DNA of 64,000 nt from Acidovorax sp. FHTAMBA (GTDB lineage Bacteria > Pseudomonadota > Gammaproteobacteria > Burkholderiales > Burkholderiaceae_C). Position 1 is the stretch's first letter. Each line of letters starts with the position of its first letter. Shown here piece after piece: positions 1 to 8,849 of the stretch. The notes under the pieces were generated by a model. That model worked only from the letters and a program-made list of their open reading frames with translations. It had not been told where the DNA came from and did no database searches. A program made the position numbers and the translations under genes. Location of the stretch: NCBI RefSeq assembly GCF_038958875.1, contig NZ_CP152407.1:4342501-4406500 (forward strand), written 5' to 3'.

Positions 1-196
1 CTGCAGCATCGCATCGGTAGCGAAGCCCTCGACTATAGCACTGTTTTGGTGACAAGAAGGACGACCTCGCAGAAAAATCAAGGACGCCGCTGCCCTGACA
101 TGTACCCCATCAGCAGTACCCCATCAGCACGCTGCGTACTCTCACAGCGAGTGTAGTCGCAGCTTGCCCCCCGGGGCGACTGATAATTCAGCCCCT
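1..196. other. Leader region upstream of the ABC-F gene
   Basis: No gene is supported here. A 14-bp unit (GTACCCCATCAGCA) is present twice in tandem at 102-115 and 116-129. A short dyad (AGTCGC at 155-160 with GCGACT at 176-181) lies just before the ABC-F start and could form a hairpin in the leader. No convincing promoter hexamers were found. Confidence 0.4.
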
Positions 197-2095
197 ATGG
201 CACTTATCACCTTACTGGACGCCCAACTCGCATTTGGGCATGTTGCATTGCTGGACCACGCCGGCTTTTCTCTGGAATCTGCAGAACGTGTGGGTCTCAT
301 CGGCCGCAACGGAGCAGGCAAATCCTCGCTACTCAGGATTCTCGGCGGCCTTGCGAAGCCGGACGATGGTTCACTGCAGGTTCAACAAGGGGTGCGGATC
401 GCTTTTGTGGCCCAGGAGCCTTCTCTGGACCCGGACTCGACCATATTCAAAGCGGCCTCGGAAGGACTGCAAAGGGTGATTGCGATCCGTGACCAGTACC
501 TGTCGGGTGATGAAGGGCTCGACCTGAATGCGCTGCAGTCAGAGATTGAAGCCTACGATGCATGGAACTGGGAGCAAAGGGTTGAGGAGACGCTGCAGCG
601 ACTGCACCTCGACCCGGACGCGGTGGTAGGCACGCTCTCGGGCGGGACCAAGAAACGCGTAGCTTTGGCACAGGCCCTGGTGGCCCGCCCCGATGTGCTG
701 CTGCTGGATGAGCCCACCAACCATCTGGATCTGGATTCCATCGAATGGCTGGAGGACCTCTTGCTCGACTTCCCTGGCAGTGTGGTCACCATCACCCATG
801 ACCGCTCGTTCCTCGACCGGGTGGCCACGCGCATTGTGGAACTCGATCGGGGGCAACTGCGCTCGTACCCGGGCAATTTTGCGCAATACCAGATCCAGAA
901 AGAAGAACAGCTGGCACAGGAAGCCGTCATATCGGCCAAGGCCGATAAGCTTCTCGCGCAAGAAGAAGTCTGGATCCGGCGCGGCGTCGAAGCGCGACGC
1001 ACCCGCAGTCAAAGCCGCATCACCCGCCTTGAGCATTTGCGGGCGCGGCGCGAAGCGCGGCGAGAGGTGGTCGGCAGCGTTCGCATGGATGTAGCAACCG
1101 GCGGCTCCAATGGCTATCAGGGCAAGATCGTGGCCGAGCTGACAGGCGTTGGCAAAACGTTCGGAGACAAGACCATTGTCCGTAACTTCACCGGAACCAT
1201 CCTGCGCGGGGACAAGGTGGGCCTGATCGGCCCCAACGGGGCGGGCAAGACGACGCTGCTCAAGATGATTCTTGGTGAACTGGCGTCTGACGAGGGCACC
1301 ATCCGCCAGGGAGCGAACCTGCAGGTTGCATATTTCGACCAGATGCGCCACGCCGTCAATCTGGATGCAACGCTGGAGGACTTCATCAGTCCAGGCAGCG
1401 AATGGATTGAAATCGGCAACCAGCGCAAGCATGTCAAAAGCTACCTCAGCGATTTCCTCTTTTCGCCGGCTCGTGCGCACTCTCCCGTGCGTTCGCTGTC
1501 TGGCGGGGAGCGCAACCGGCTGCTGCTGGCACGCCTTTTCGCACGCCCGGCCAATGTGCTGGTGCTGGATGAACCCACCAACGATCTGGACATTGATACG
1601 CTGGATCTCCTGGAAGAACTGCTGGAAAACTATGAAGGCACCGTCTTCCTGGTAAGCCATGACCGCACGTTCCTCGACAACGTGGTTACCAGCACCATTG
1701 CGTTCGAAGGTGATGGGCTGTGGCGCGAGTACGAGGGTGGCGTACAGGACTGGTTGCTGCAGTCGAAACGCAGCCGCACCCTCGGCGCATCCGCAGGCAC
1801 TCCCAAGAAAGCGGAGTCGGATAATGGCAACAAAAAAGCCCCTCAGGGCTTATCTAGCAAGCGCGAGCAGCTATCAAAAAAGAAGCTTAGCTACAAGGAG
1901 CAGCGCGAGCTGGAGCAATTGCCCGTGCAGATCGCCGCATTGGAGACCGAGCAACAGGCGCTGCAGGACGCGCTGGCTGATGGGAGCCTCTACAGCACCG
2001 ACCCTGCCCGCGCCGCCGCCATGACAGCACGGGCGGGAGCGATCGAAGACGAGCTCATGACGGCCCTGGAGCGCTGGACAGCCCTCTCCGCCTGA
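197..2095 (+). CDS. uup: ABC-F family ATPase, Uup-like
   Basis: This is a soluble ABC-F protein with two ATPase domains and no membrane segments, the type that acts on ribosomes or, for Uup, on DNA/ribosome-linked processes. The first Walker A is GRNGAGKS near residues 36-43, with signature LSGGT near 145 and Walker B LDEPTNHLD near 170. The second Walker A is GPNGAGKT near 345, with LSGGE near 433 and LDEPTNDLD near 457. A charged C-terminal segment (about 565-632) resembles the Uup coiled coil. I chose ATG 197 because residues before it in the longer frame (from 164) are not conserved-looking. Length, about 632 residues, is normal for Uup. Residues 545-562 are encoded by a dispersed repeat copy, which is unusual. 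It is convergent with the chemotaxis operon. Confidence 0.9.
   Translation: MALITLLDAQLAFGHVALLDHAGFSLESAERVGLIGRNGAGKSSLLRILGGLAKPDDGSLQVQQGVRIAFVAQEPSLDPDSTIFKAASEGLQRVIAIRDQYLSGDEGLDLNALQSEIEAYDAWNWEQRVEETLQRLHLDPDAVVGTLSGGTKKRVALAQALVARPDVLLLDEPTNHLDLDSIEWLEDLLLDFPGSVVTITHDRSFLDRVATRIVELDRGQLRSYPGNFAQYQIQKEEQLAQEAVISAKADKLLAQEEVWIRRGVEARRTRSQSRITRLEHLRARREARREVVGSVRMDVATGGSNGYQGKIVAELTGVGKTFGDKTIVRNFTGTILRGDKVGLIGPNGAGKTTLLKMILGELASDEGTIRQGANLQVAYFDQMRHAVNLDATLEDFISPGSEWIEIGNQRKHVKSYLSDFLFSPARAHSPVRSLSGGERNRLLLARLFARPANVLVLDEPTNDLDIDTLDLLEELLENYEGTVFLVSHDRTFLDNVVTSTIAFEGDGLWREYEGGVQDWLLQSKRSRTLGASAGTPKKAESDNGNKKAPQGLSSKREQLSKKKLSYKEQRELEQLPVQIAALETEQQALQDALADGSLYSTDPARAAAMTARAGAIEDELMTALERWTALSA
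1831..1881 (-). repeat. Dispersed repeat family A, copy inside the uup coding sequence
   Basis: Read on the minus strand this stretch contains TAGCTGCTCGCGCTTGC followed by ATAAGCCC and a T-rich tail, the same module seen at 22267, 42231, 49134 and 57311. It is in frame and encodes about 17 residues between the second ATPase domain and the C-terminal coiled coil of Uup. Confidence 0.75.
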
Positions 2096-2178
2096 CCGAC
2101 CGGGCCACGCGGTGAACTCCCTGCAGCCTGCCTTCGTCATGGAGTACCCGCTGGCTTGGCATGCTGAACCGCCGTGCG

Positions 2179-3276
2179 TCAGATGCGGTGGTGCAGGCGG
2201 TCTGTCGCACCGCGCAGGCGCGCTATCAAAGCGGGCGCAATCTGACCCAGAGGCAGTACTTCATCCGCGGCGCCATGGGCAATGGCCTCGCGCGGCATGC
2301 CAAAGACAATGCAGGATGCTTCGTCCTGCACGTAGTTGTAGCTGCCCGCATCTTTCATCTCCCGCATCGCAGCCGCGCCATCGTTGCCCATCCCGGTGAG
2401 CATGATGCCGAAGGCATTGCGCCCCACCACAGCAGCAGCGGACTTGAAGAGCACTTCCACCGAAGGTTTGTGGCGATTCACAGCTGGACTATCGTCGACC
2501 ACCGCCACATAGTTCGCCCCACTGCGTGCGACCCGAAACTGGGTGCCTCCCGGTGCAATGTAGGCGTGGCCCGGCAGAATCCGCTCGCCATTGGCCGCTT
2601 CCTTGACCGTGATCTGGCACAGCCCGTTCAACCGCGCGGCAAAGCTGGTGGTGAAACCTGGGGGCATGTGCTGGGTGATGACAATGGCCGGCGAATCCGC
2701 GGGCATGTGCACGAGCACTTCCTTGATTGCCTCAGTGCCACCCGTCGAAGCCCCGATACAGATCAATTTTTCGGTAGACAAGCGCCCCAGGAGGGCTGAG
2801 GCAGGCGGGGCCACCGCCACGCCCGCGGCACTCGCGCCAGCGGTGGCCTCGCGTGAAGGCGCACGGCGCACCTGGGCCACAGCGGCCACCCGTATCTTCT
2901 CCACAATCTGCGTCGCAAGCTCGTTCAGACCGCTGGCCAGACCCACCCGAGGCTTGGCCACGAAATCCACCGCACCCAGTTCCAGCGCCTTCATGGTCAC
3001 TTCAGCGCCGCGCTCCGTCAGGGTGGAAATCATCACCACAGGCATAGGACGCAGCCGCATCAGCCGCCCCAGAAAGTCGATCCCGTCCATGCGCGGCATC
3101 TCCACATCGAGGGTGATGACGTCGGGATTGAGCTCGCGAATCATTTCGCGCGCCACCAGCGGATCATTGGCCGTGCCGATGCACTCCATGTCCCGCTGCC
3201 GGTTGATGATCTCGGACAGCAGACTTCGGACCAATGCCGAATCGTCCACCACGATCACCCGGATTTTCCTGCTCAT
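2179..3276 (-). CDS. cheB: CheB, chemotaxis protein-glutamate methylesterase / glutamine deamidase
   Basis: CheB removes methyl groups from receptor glutamates when phosphorylated by CheA, giving adaptation. Residues 1-125 form a receiver domain with acidic DD at 11-12 and the phospho-acceptor Asp57 in LDVEMP. After a linker rich in Ala and Pro, the methylesterase domain has the expected catalytic triad: Ser177 in GASTGG, His203 in TQHMP and Asp299 in GMGNDG. At 365 residues it is full length. It is the last gene of the minus-strand operon and starts 19 bp after cheD. No strong ribosome binding site precedes the ATG, only a purine-rich stretch. Confidence 0.97.
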   Translation of the reverse strand: MSRKIRVIVVDDSALVRSLLSEIINRQRDMECIGTANDPLVAREMIRELNPDVITLDVEMPRMDGIDFLGRLMRLRPMPVVMISTLTERGAEVTMKALELGAVDFVAKPRVGLASGLNELATQIVEKIRVAAVAQVRRAPSREATAGASAAGVAVAPPASALLGRLSTEKLICIGASTGGTEAIKEVLVHMPADSPAIVITQHMPPGFTTSFAARLNGLCQITVKEAANGERILPGHAYIAPGGTQFRVARSGANYVAVVDDSPAVNRHKPSVEVLFKSAAAVVGRNAFGIMLTGMGNDGAAAMREMKDAGSYNYVQDEASCIVFGMPREAIAHGAADEVLPLGQIAPALIARLRGATDRLHHRI

Positions 3277-3295
3277 TTTTTAACCCACGCTTTCC

Positions 3296-4045
3296 TCAAA
3301 ACAGATCCACAGAGCCGCCCGAGGTGGTTTTTGCCACGGTCACCGCATTGCCCCGCACCTCCTGGGCCACCAGGGCTTCGGGGTGCGCGTGGGCAAGCCG
3401 CTTGACCATGGCCTTGCCGGTTACCGGGAAGAACACCACCTTGCGCGGATAGATGTCCAGCACGTCCTCGGAAACGATAGGGATGCGCTCCGTGTGCAGG
3501 TAGTTCAGTACAAAGTTGGTATTGCGCTCGCCCACGTTCATCGTGGTGAAGTTGTGCATGACCTGCGCTCCACCAAAAATCTTGGCCTGCATCGTCTCGC
3601 GCCGAGCCCCCAGCTTGAGCATTTCATTGATCAACAACTCCATGGCGTACGAGCCATAGCGCCCCGATGCATCCGCCATATCGCCATCGGGAAGCATGAA
3701 ATGGTTCATGCCACCTATTCGCGCACGGCTGTCCCACAGGCAGGCCGCAATGCACGACCCCAGCACGGTCATGATGATCATGTTCTCGTTGGCAACAAAG
3801 TACTCGCCAGGAAGCACCTTGACCGCGTTGTGCTGGAAGTGGTGGTCCAGATAGAAGAACGCAGCTTCTCCAGGCTTTCTGCTCCCGGCCTTGAGCTCCT
3901 GCAAGGAAGAATCGCGCGCGGGTCCGGGGCCGACAGCATAGATGTCTGCACTCAAGGGGGCGATGCGCGGCGCTCGGCGGCGCTCGGGCGTGCCTGGCGA
4001 GGCATTGTCTTTGGGCGGGAAGGAGCCTGGAGGAGTTTGCGTCAT
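3296..4045 (-). CDS. cheD: CheD, chemoreceptor glutamine deamidase
   Basis: CheD deamidates specific receptor glutamines and can interact with CheC-type phosphatases. The catalytic core is clear: Cys98 in VLGSCIAACLWD and His115 in GGMNHFMLP. The conserved domain begins near residue 62, so there is a basic, proline-containing N-terminal extension of about 60 residues; a downstream start is possible but no in-frame ATG with a good ribosome site was found near the domain edge. The protein ends in GGSVDLF, a peptide almost repeated at the C-terminus of the CheZ-like protein at 8233. It lies between cheR and cheB, a common arrangement in betaproteobacteria. Confidence 0.95.
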   Translation of the reverse strand: MTQTPPGSFPPKDNASPGTPERRRAPRIAPLSADIYAVGPGPARDSSLQELKAGSRKPGEAAFFYLDHHFQHNAVKVLPGEYFVANENMIIMTVLGSCIAACLWDSRARIGGMNHFMLPDGDMADASGRYGSYAMELLINEMLKLGARRETMQAKIFGGAQVMHNFTTMNVGERNTNFVLNYLHTERIPIVSEDVLDIYPRKVVFFPVTGKAMVKRLAHAHPEALVAQEVRGNAVTVAKTTSGGSVDLF

Positions 4046-4074
4046 GGATGCTAGGTGCTATGCGACATGGCAAC

Positions 4075-4971
4075 TCAGCGGCGCTCGTAGACCGTTTTGC
4101 CGCGCAAGGTAAACAAGTCTCTGGATTCGCTAAAGTTTTCGGCATGACCCACAAACAGCATGCCGCCTGGCTTGAGGACTCGATGAATCCTTTCCAGCAC
4201 GCGCCGCTGTGTGGGTGCGTCAAAGTAGATCATCACGTTGCGGCAGAACACAACGTCGAAAGGCTCCTTGAACGGCCAGTCGTCACGGATGAGATTCACA
4301 CTCATGAAATCAATCACCCGGCGCAGCTCGGGTTTGACCCGCACCATGCCCAGGTTACCGGCTTTCCCACGCAGAAAAAACTTCTGGAGGCGTTCCGGAC
4401 TCAGACCCTTGAGACTGTCCAGGCGATACACCCCCTGTGCCGCCGTCGCCAACACCCGGGAATCAATATCACTGGCCGTCAGCTTGAAAGACGTATTGGG
4501 GCCGAGGGCCTCGAACGCTGTCATGACAATGGAATAGGGCTCTTCCCCCGTCGACGCAGCGTTGCACCACACCCGCCAGCTGGCCGATGGCTTCGTTCGA
4601 AGATGCGACGCAAAGATCTCGAAGTGGTGCTGCTCCCGGAAAAAGGCCGTGAGGTTGGTGGTCAGTGCGTTGACAAACTCCTGCCACTCCGGGCCGTCAT
4701 GTGTCTCCAGCCACCCCAGGTAGTCATGAAAACTGTTGTGCCCGGTGTCTCGCAGCCGACGGGACAGGCGGCTGTACACCATCGCATGCTTGCCATCGTG
4801 CAGGCTGATGCCCGCGCGCTGATAGATCAGCGCCTGAACGCGGGCGAAATCCGCATTGGTCCAGACGAACTCGCGCCCCTGCGCCAGTGGCCCGGGGGGC
4901 GTGGGGCCATCCGCATCCGCACGCGAAGCGGAATTCCTGACAGTAGTTGATGCACTCGGGGGTTGGGCCAT
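4075..4971 (-). CDS. cheR: CheR, chemotaxis protein methyltransferase
   Basis: CheR methylates receptor glutamates with S-adenosylmethionine. An all-helical N-terminal domain (about 38-105) includes the basic stretch YSRLSRRLR that contacts receptor helices. The Rossmann methyltransferase domain follows, with the SAM motif CNAASTGEEPYS at 136-147 and the family signature VVFCRNVMIYFD. The length of 298 residues is typical. The first 30 residues are low complexity and may be poorly ordered. It sits between cheW and cheD, about 100 bp downstream of cheW. Confidence 0.97.
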   Translation of the reverse strand: MAQPPSASTTVRNSASRADADGPTPPGPLAQGREFVWTNADFARVQALIYQRAGISLHDGKHAMVYSRLSRRLRDTGHNSFHDYLGWLETHDGPEWQEFVNALTTNLTAFFREQHHFEIFASHLRTKPSASWRVWCNAASTGEEPYSIVMTAFEALGPNTSFKLTASDIDSRVLATAAQGVYRLDSLKGLSPERLQKFFLRGKAGNLGMVRVKPELRRVIDFMSVNLIRDDWPFKEPFDVVFCRNVMIYFDAPTQRRVLERIHRVLKPGGMLFVGHAENFSESRDLFTLRGKTVYERR

Positions 4972-5070
4972 ATTGATCGTACGACGGGATATCCTGTTCG
5001 CTCCTAGAGATCTTCAAGCCACACCTGCATATCTGCAGGCCGTGAATCCACCACGGTCGTCAAACAGGCC

Positions 5071-5559
5071 CTATTCGTTCGACGCCACCAATCCCATGTC
5101 GAGACCGGACATGAGTTTCTCGATGTCGAGCAGGATCAGCATGCGCTCGCCCACCGAACCCAGCCCCAAAATGCAGCTGTTATCAATGGCGCTTTCAATG
5201 TCGGGGGCGGAACGAATGCTTTCCGGCGTGAGCTCCATTACGTCACTGACGGAGTCCACCACGATGCCGACCACACGATTGCGAAGGTTCAGGATGATGA
5301 CCACCGTAAAGCTGTTGTAGTCAGCCTGCGCACAGTTGAATTTGAGGCGCATATCCACAATGGGCACGATCGTTCCACGCAGATTGACCACCCCTTTGAT
5401 GAAAGGAGGGGCGTTCGCAATCCGTGTAGGAGGCTCGTACCCCCGGATCTCCTGCACTTTCAGTATGTCGATCCCGTACTCTTCCTGATCGAGACGGAAT
5501 GTCAGATATTCACGGGTGCCCGTGGGTACCGCTGCTGCGGTGTTGGCCATCACACTCAT
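5071..5559 (-). CDS. cheW: CheW, chemotaxis coupling protein
   Basis: CheW links receptors to the kinase CheA in the signalling array. The SH3-like CheW domain covers most of the protein, with the family-typical pieces YGIDILKVQEI, PFIKGVVNLRGTIVPIVD and GIVVDSVSDV. The frame extends upstream, but ATG 5559 is preceded by AAAGGAGA at correct spacing, so I use it, giving about 162 residues. It starts a little over 50 bp after cheA and is transcribed with it. Confidence 0.97.
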   Translation of the reverse strand: MSVMANTAAAVPTGTREYLTFRLDQEEYGIDILKVQEIRGYEPPTRIANAPPFIKGVVNLRGTIVPIVDMRLKFNCAQADYNSFTVVIILNLRNRVVGIVVDSVSDVMELTPESIRSAPDIESAIDNSCILGLGSVGERMLILLDIEKLMSGLDMGLVASNE

Positions 5560-5612
5560 GGTGCATCTCCTTTCATGACAGCGCTGCGCTATGGAGCCGC
5601 AGGCGCCTAAAC

Positions 5613-7781
5613 TCAATGGCGCGCACGACGCACCAGCCCGCCCGTATCGAGAATCAGCGCCACGGTCCCATCACCCAGTATGGTGGCGCCTGATACGTTG
5701 GGAACCTTGCGGTAATTCGACTCCAGGTTCTTGACCACCACCTGGTGCTGGCCCAGCAACTCATCGACCAGCAGCGCAACGCGGCTACCGTCGGCCTCCA
5801 CCACCACCATGATGTTGCTGGACTTGTTGGGATCGAAGCGCGGCACCTGAAAAATCTTCTCCAGCGCAATCACCGGCATGTACTCGTCGCGGACTTTGAC
5901 GAGCTGCGAGCCCTGCGCCACCGTGCTGACATCGTCGGCATTGACCTGGAACGACTCCACCACCGAAGACAGCGGAAGAATGTAGACCTCGTCACTGACG
6001 CCTACTGACATGCCGTCCATGATGGCCAGTGTCAGCGGCAGCCTGACGGACACTTTCATTCCGTAACCTTCCGCCGAATCTATCTCCACGGTGCCGTTCA
6101 GGGCAGCGATGTTGCGCTTGACGACGTCCATGCCGACGCCGCGTCCGGAAACATCGGTCACTTCGTCCGCCGTGGAGAAGCCCGGCGCAAAGATCAGCTG
6201 CCAGACTTCCGCATCGGTCATCTGCTCGGACACTTCGATGCCGCGCTCCTGCGCCTTGCTGAGAATTTTCTCGCGCGACAACCCCCGGCCGTCGTCGCGC
6301 ACCTCGATCACGATGGAGCCGCCCTGGTGGGAGGCAGACAGTGTGATGGTTCCATGCTCGGATTTACCCTTGGCCAGTCGGTCCGCAGGCATTTCAATTC
6401 CGTGGTCGCAGCTGTTGCGCACGAGATGGGTAAGCGGGTCGGTGATTTTTTCAACCAGGCCCTTGTCGAGTTCGGTTGCTTCACCCAACGTCACGAGTTC
6501 CACCTTTTTGCCCAACTTGTTGGCCAGATCCCGCAGCATCCGAGGGAAGCGGCTGAAAACGATGGACATGGGGATCATGCGGATCGACATGACCGATTCC
6601 TGGAGGTCGCGGGTATTGCGATCGAGGTCGGCAAGCCCGGCCAGCAGCTGCTGGTAGGCGCCCGCGTCCAGGCCTCTGCTGTTCTGCGCCAGCATGGCCT
6701 GGGTGATGACCAGTTCACCCACCAGGTTGATGAGCTGATCCACTTTCTTGACGTCCACACGAATCGTCGTGGATTCCATCTGCGCCTGCATCGCGACCTT
6801 GGGCTCACCGGCCTTGGGTGCACTGGCGGTTTTCACCGCCTGGGCCGGGGCGTTGCCTGCGCCTTGCGGCCCGCCTGCACGTGGCGCACCCGGCGCCTCG
6901 CTGAAGAAGCCGTAAGCTTCTCCTTCAGGCACCACGGCGGTGGCGATACCCTCTTCCGGATCCACCGAAGCGCTTACAGCGTTTGCCGTGTCGCGGATGC
7001 GCACTTGCTCCTTGGATACGTGGAATGCAAACAGATCCAGCAGGTCATCGTCAGTAGATGTTGTTTCGACCCCAAACAGCCGGGTGTCCGGTTGCGCACA
7101 CTCCATGTCCCGGATGGTGCCAAGGCCAGGGATATCGCGAAACAGTTCCTTGATGGCATCCGCCTGCGCAGGCCGCTCCAAAGGACCAATCTGGATCTCC
7201 AGCGTACGGGGCTGTCCCGCCACCGGTTTGGGTGTTGAAGGGGATGGCTGAATTGCCGGTGCCACTGCTGCCTGAGGGACTGGTGCAGATGGCGCGGGAG
7301 CCGGAGCCGGAGCCGGGGGCGGCGTTGACGCCGCAGCCTGATCTTCACCAGGTACACGCCCCGCGGCAAGTTCACTGATACGACGAACCAGCGAGGCAGT
7401 GGAGACAGCCTCGCCCTGACCGCCCGCCTGATGGCGCGCCAGCAAGCTGCGGGAAGCGTCTGCGGACTCCAGCAGCACGTCGACCATCTGAGGGATAGGT
7501 TGCAGCTCGTGGCGGCGCAGGCGGTCCAGCAGCGACTCCATCTGGTGCGTGAGTTCCGCAACATCCGCGAATCCGAAAGTCGCTGATCCGCCCTTGATCG
7601 AGTGCGCGCACCGGAAAATTCCGTTGAGCTCCTCGTCGTTGGCACTGCTCAAATCAAGATCCAGAAGCATTTGCTCCATCTGGTCCAGATTTTCGCCCGC
7701 TTCCTCGAAAAAGATCTGATAGAACTGGCTCAGGTCGAAGTCAGCGCCTGCACCTGATCCTTCTTGGTAGGTTTCCGCCAT
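5613..7781 (-). CDS. cheA: CheA, chemotaxis sensor histidine kinase
   Basis: CheA autophosphorylates and passes phosphate to CheY and CheB. Domains in order are HPt P1 with His60 in CAHSIKGG, a Pro/Ala-rich linker, a P2-like region (about 190-280), dimerisation P3, ATP-binding P4 with N box RNSCDHGIE, G1 box DDGRG and SGRGVGMD, and a CheW-like P5 at the C-terminus. The start is ATG 7781, preceded by CAGGAG; the longer frame begins 33 bases earlier without support. The 722-residue length is normal. The gene lies 39 bp after the CheY-like gene. Confidence 0.97.
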   Translation of the reverse strand: MAETYQEGSGAGADFDLSQFYQIFFEEAGENLDQMEQMLLDLDLSSANDEELNGIFRCAHSIKGGSATFGFADVAELTHQMESLLDRLRRHELQPIPQMVDVLLESADASRSLLARHQAGGQGEAVSTASLVRRISELAAGRVPGEDQAAASTPPPAPAPAPAPSAPVPQAAVAPAIQPSPSTPKPVAGQPRTLEIQIGPLERPAQADAIKELFRDIPGLGTIRDMECAQPDTRLFGVETTSTDDDLLDLFAFHVSKEQVRIRDTANAVSASVDPEEGIATAVVPEGEAYGFFSEAPGAPRAGGPQGAGNAPAQAVKTASAPKAGEPKVAMQAQMESTTIRVDVKKVDQLINLVGELVITQAMLAQNSRGLDAGAYQQLLAGLADLDRNTRDLQESVMSIRMIPMSIVFSRFPRMLRDLANKLGKKVELVTLGEATELDKGLVEKITDPLTHLVRNSCDHGIEMPADRLAKGKSEHGTITLSASHQGGSIVIEVRDDGRGLSREKILSKAQERGIEVSEQMTDAEVWQLIFAPGFSTADEVTDVSGRGVGMDVVKRNIAALNGTVEIDSAEGYGMKVSVRLPLTLAIMDGMSVGVSDEVYILPLSSVVESFQVNADDVSTVAQGSQLVKVRDEYMPVIALEKIFQVPRFDPNKSSNIMVVVEADGSRVALLVDELLGQHQVVVKNLESNYRKVPNVSGATILGDGTVALILDTGGLVRRARH

Positions 7782-7820
7782 CGTGGGCTCCTGTGTATTG
7801 GTGGTCCCGAACAACCCGAC

Positions 7821-8183
7821 TCAGCGGATCACTTTCTGGATGACTTCAATAAGCCGGTTGGGATCGAAAGGCTTGACCAGCCAGCCCGTCGCCCCTGCAG
7901 TTCGACCCGCCTGCTTCATCTGATCACTGGACTCGGTTGTGAGGATCAGGATGGGAATGGTCTTGAATTTGGGGTTTTCTCTCAGCTTGCGGGTGAGGCC
8001 GATACCATCGAGACGCGGCATGTTCTGGTCCGCCAGCACAAGATGGATCTCATGGCTCTCGGCCTTTTCCAGGGCGTCCTGCCCGTCCACCGCCTCCACC
8101 ACGTGGTATCCGGCACCCGTGAGAGTGAATGACACCATTTTTCGCATGGACGGTGAATCATCTACGGCAAGGATCGATTGCAT
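7821..8183 (-). CDS. cheY: CheY-like single-domain response regulator
   Basis: This is a single receiver domain of about 120 residues with the acidic pair DD at 8-9, the phospho-acceptor Asp in LADQNMP, a conserved Thr in ILTTES and Lys in VKPFD. It should be phosphorylated by the adjacent CheA. I start it at ATG 8183 because the longer frame uses TTG and adds only four residues. A second CheY with a better match to the E. coli type is encoded at 41203, so this one may act as a phosphate sink or serve another output; that is inference. It lies between the CheZ-like gene and cheA. Confidence 0.9.
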   Translation of the reverse strand: MQSILAVDDSPSMRKMVSFTLTGAGYHVVEAVDGQDALEKAESHEIHLVLADQNMPRLDGIGLTRKLRENPKFKTIPILILTTESSDQMKQAGRTAGATGWLVKPFDPNRLIEVIQKVIR

Positions 8184-8232
8184 GTAAGGCTCCAACTGAC
8201 TTGAATAGAGAGGTTAACCAGTTACTTGATGT

Positions 8233-8679
8233 TCAAAACAGGTCGATAGAGCCTGCATCCATCTCGCTTTGAGTGACGGGATTGGGCCGGTCGGGGGCCA
8301 TTTCTGCAAATGGCGCGGCCTCTTCGCCATCTTCATTACCCATGGCCTCGGAGGCCAGCCGGAACGCGCACCCCTGCAATACCTTGGTGGTGTGCCATAT
8401 CAACTGCGACGCCATGTCCTGGAACTGCAGTTCGGTCACCGCACTGCGCAGAGCCGCACGGGCGGCAATCAACTCGGGAGAATCGGCGACAACGGTATCA
8501 GTCAGCACGGCATTGGCTTCGCCAAAACGCTCCAGCAGATTGTCTGTAGCGTGGTTGAGCAAACCCTCGAGGCGATGCAGATCATGCATGACAACCAGCA
8601 ATGAATCCTGCAGTTCTGCCGCCACCATGACAGGAACCTGGACAGCAGGTCCTCCAGATGTTGTTAGCGTAGATTGCAT
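8233..8679 (-). CDS. Small CheZ-like chemotaxis protein
   Basis: The 148-residue protein appears mainly helical. Around residues 84-93 it has LQFQDMASQLI, in which Asp88 and Gln92 have the D-x-x-x-Q spacing of the CheZ phosphatase site (compare FHDLTGQ in the true CheZ at 41594). It is much shorter than CheZ and ends in SIDLF rather than the CheZ CheY-binding tail. A good ribosome site (GGAG) precedes ATG 8679. It is the first gene of the che operon, followed directly by a CheY-like gene, which fits a phosphatase for that receiver. The function is inferred from motif and context only. Confidence 0.6.
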   Translation of the reverse strand: MQSTLTTSGGPAVQVPVMVAAELQDSLLVVMHDLHRLEGLLNHATDNLLERFGEANAVLTDTVVADSPELIAARAALRSAVTELQFQDMASQLIWHTTKVLQGCAFRLASEAMGNEDGEEAAPFAEMAPDRPNPVTQSEMDAGSIDLF

Positions 8680-8800
8680 CGTTTCTCCATCGCAGCACGC
8701 AGCAGCAAAGCACGCAAAATTGACCCGCCCAAGATCCCCAGGCCCGTGTGCACCGTGGTGTCACCATCCATTGGACGCCGACGCCGAAACCCTCCCAATC

Positions 8801-8840
8801 GGACAAACACCCTTGTTTGTTCCAATTTGTATCCTATGAT
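8801..8840 (+). promoter_or_regulatory. Putative sigma-70-type promoter overlapping a dyad, upstream of the hybrid kinase
   Basis: TTGTTT (8813-8818) and TATGAT (8835-8840) are spaced by 16 bp. The -35 hexamer overlaps a dyad formed by GGACAAAC (8801-8808) and GTTTGTTCC (8815-8823), a plausible operator. The -10 ends only nine bases before the ATG at 8850, so the transcript could be nearly leaderless. Confidence 0.4.
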
Positions 8841-8849
8841 AGCGCTCCT

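Noticed and set aside
102..129. Tandem 14-bp repeat as part of a CRISPR or regulatory array
   Set aside because: Only two adjacent copies without spacers; likely a simple duplication.
539..1660. 373-codon minus-strand open frame inside uup
   Set aside because: The plus-strand ABC-F motifs are unambiguous; the opposite frame has no domain signature.
8233..8250. C-terminal SIDLF as a sliding-clamp binding motif
   Set aside because: It is similar to the clamp consensus QL-S/D-LF, but chemotaxis proteins have no expected link with the clamp and the key Gln is missing.
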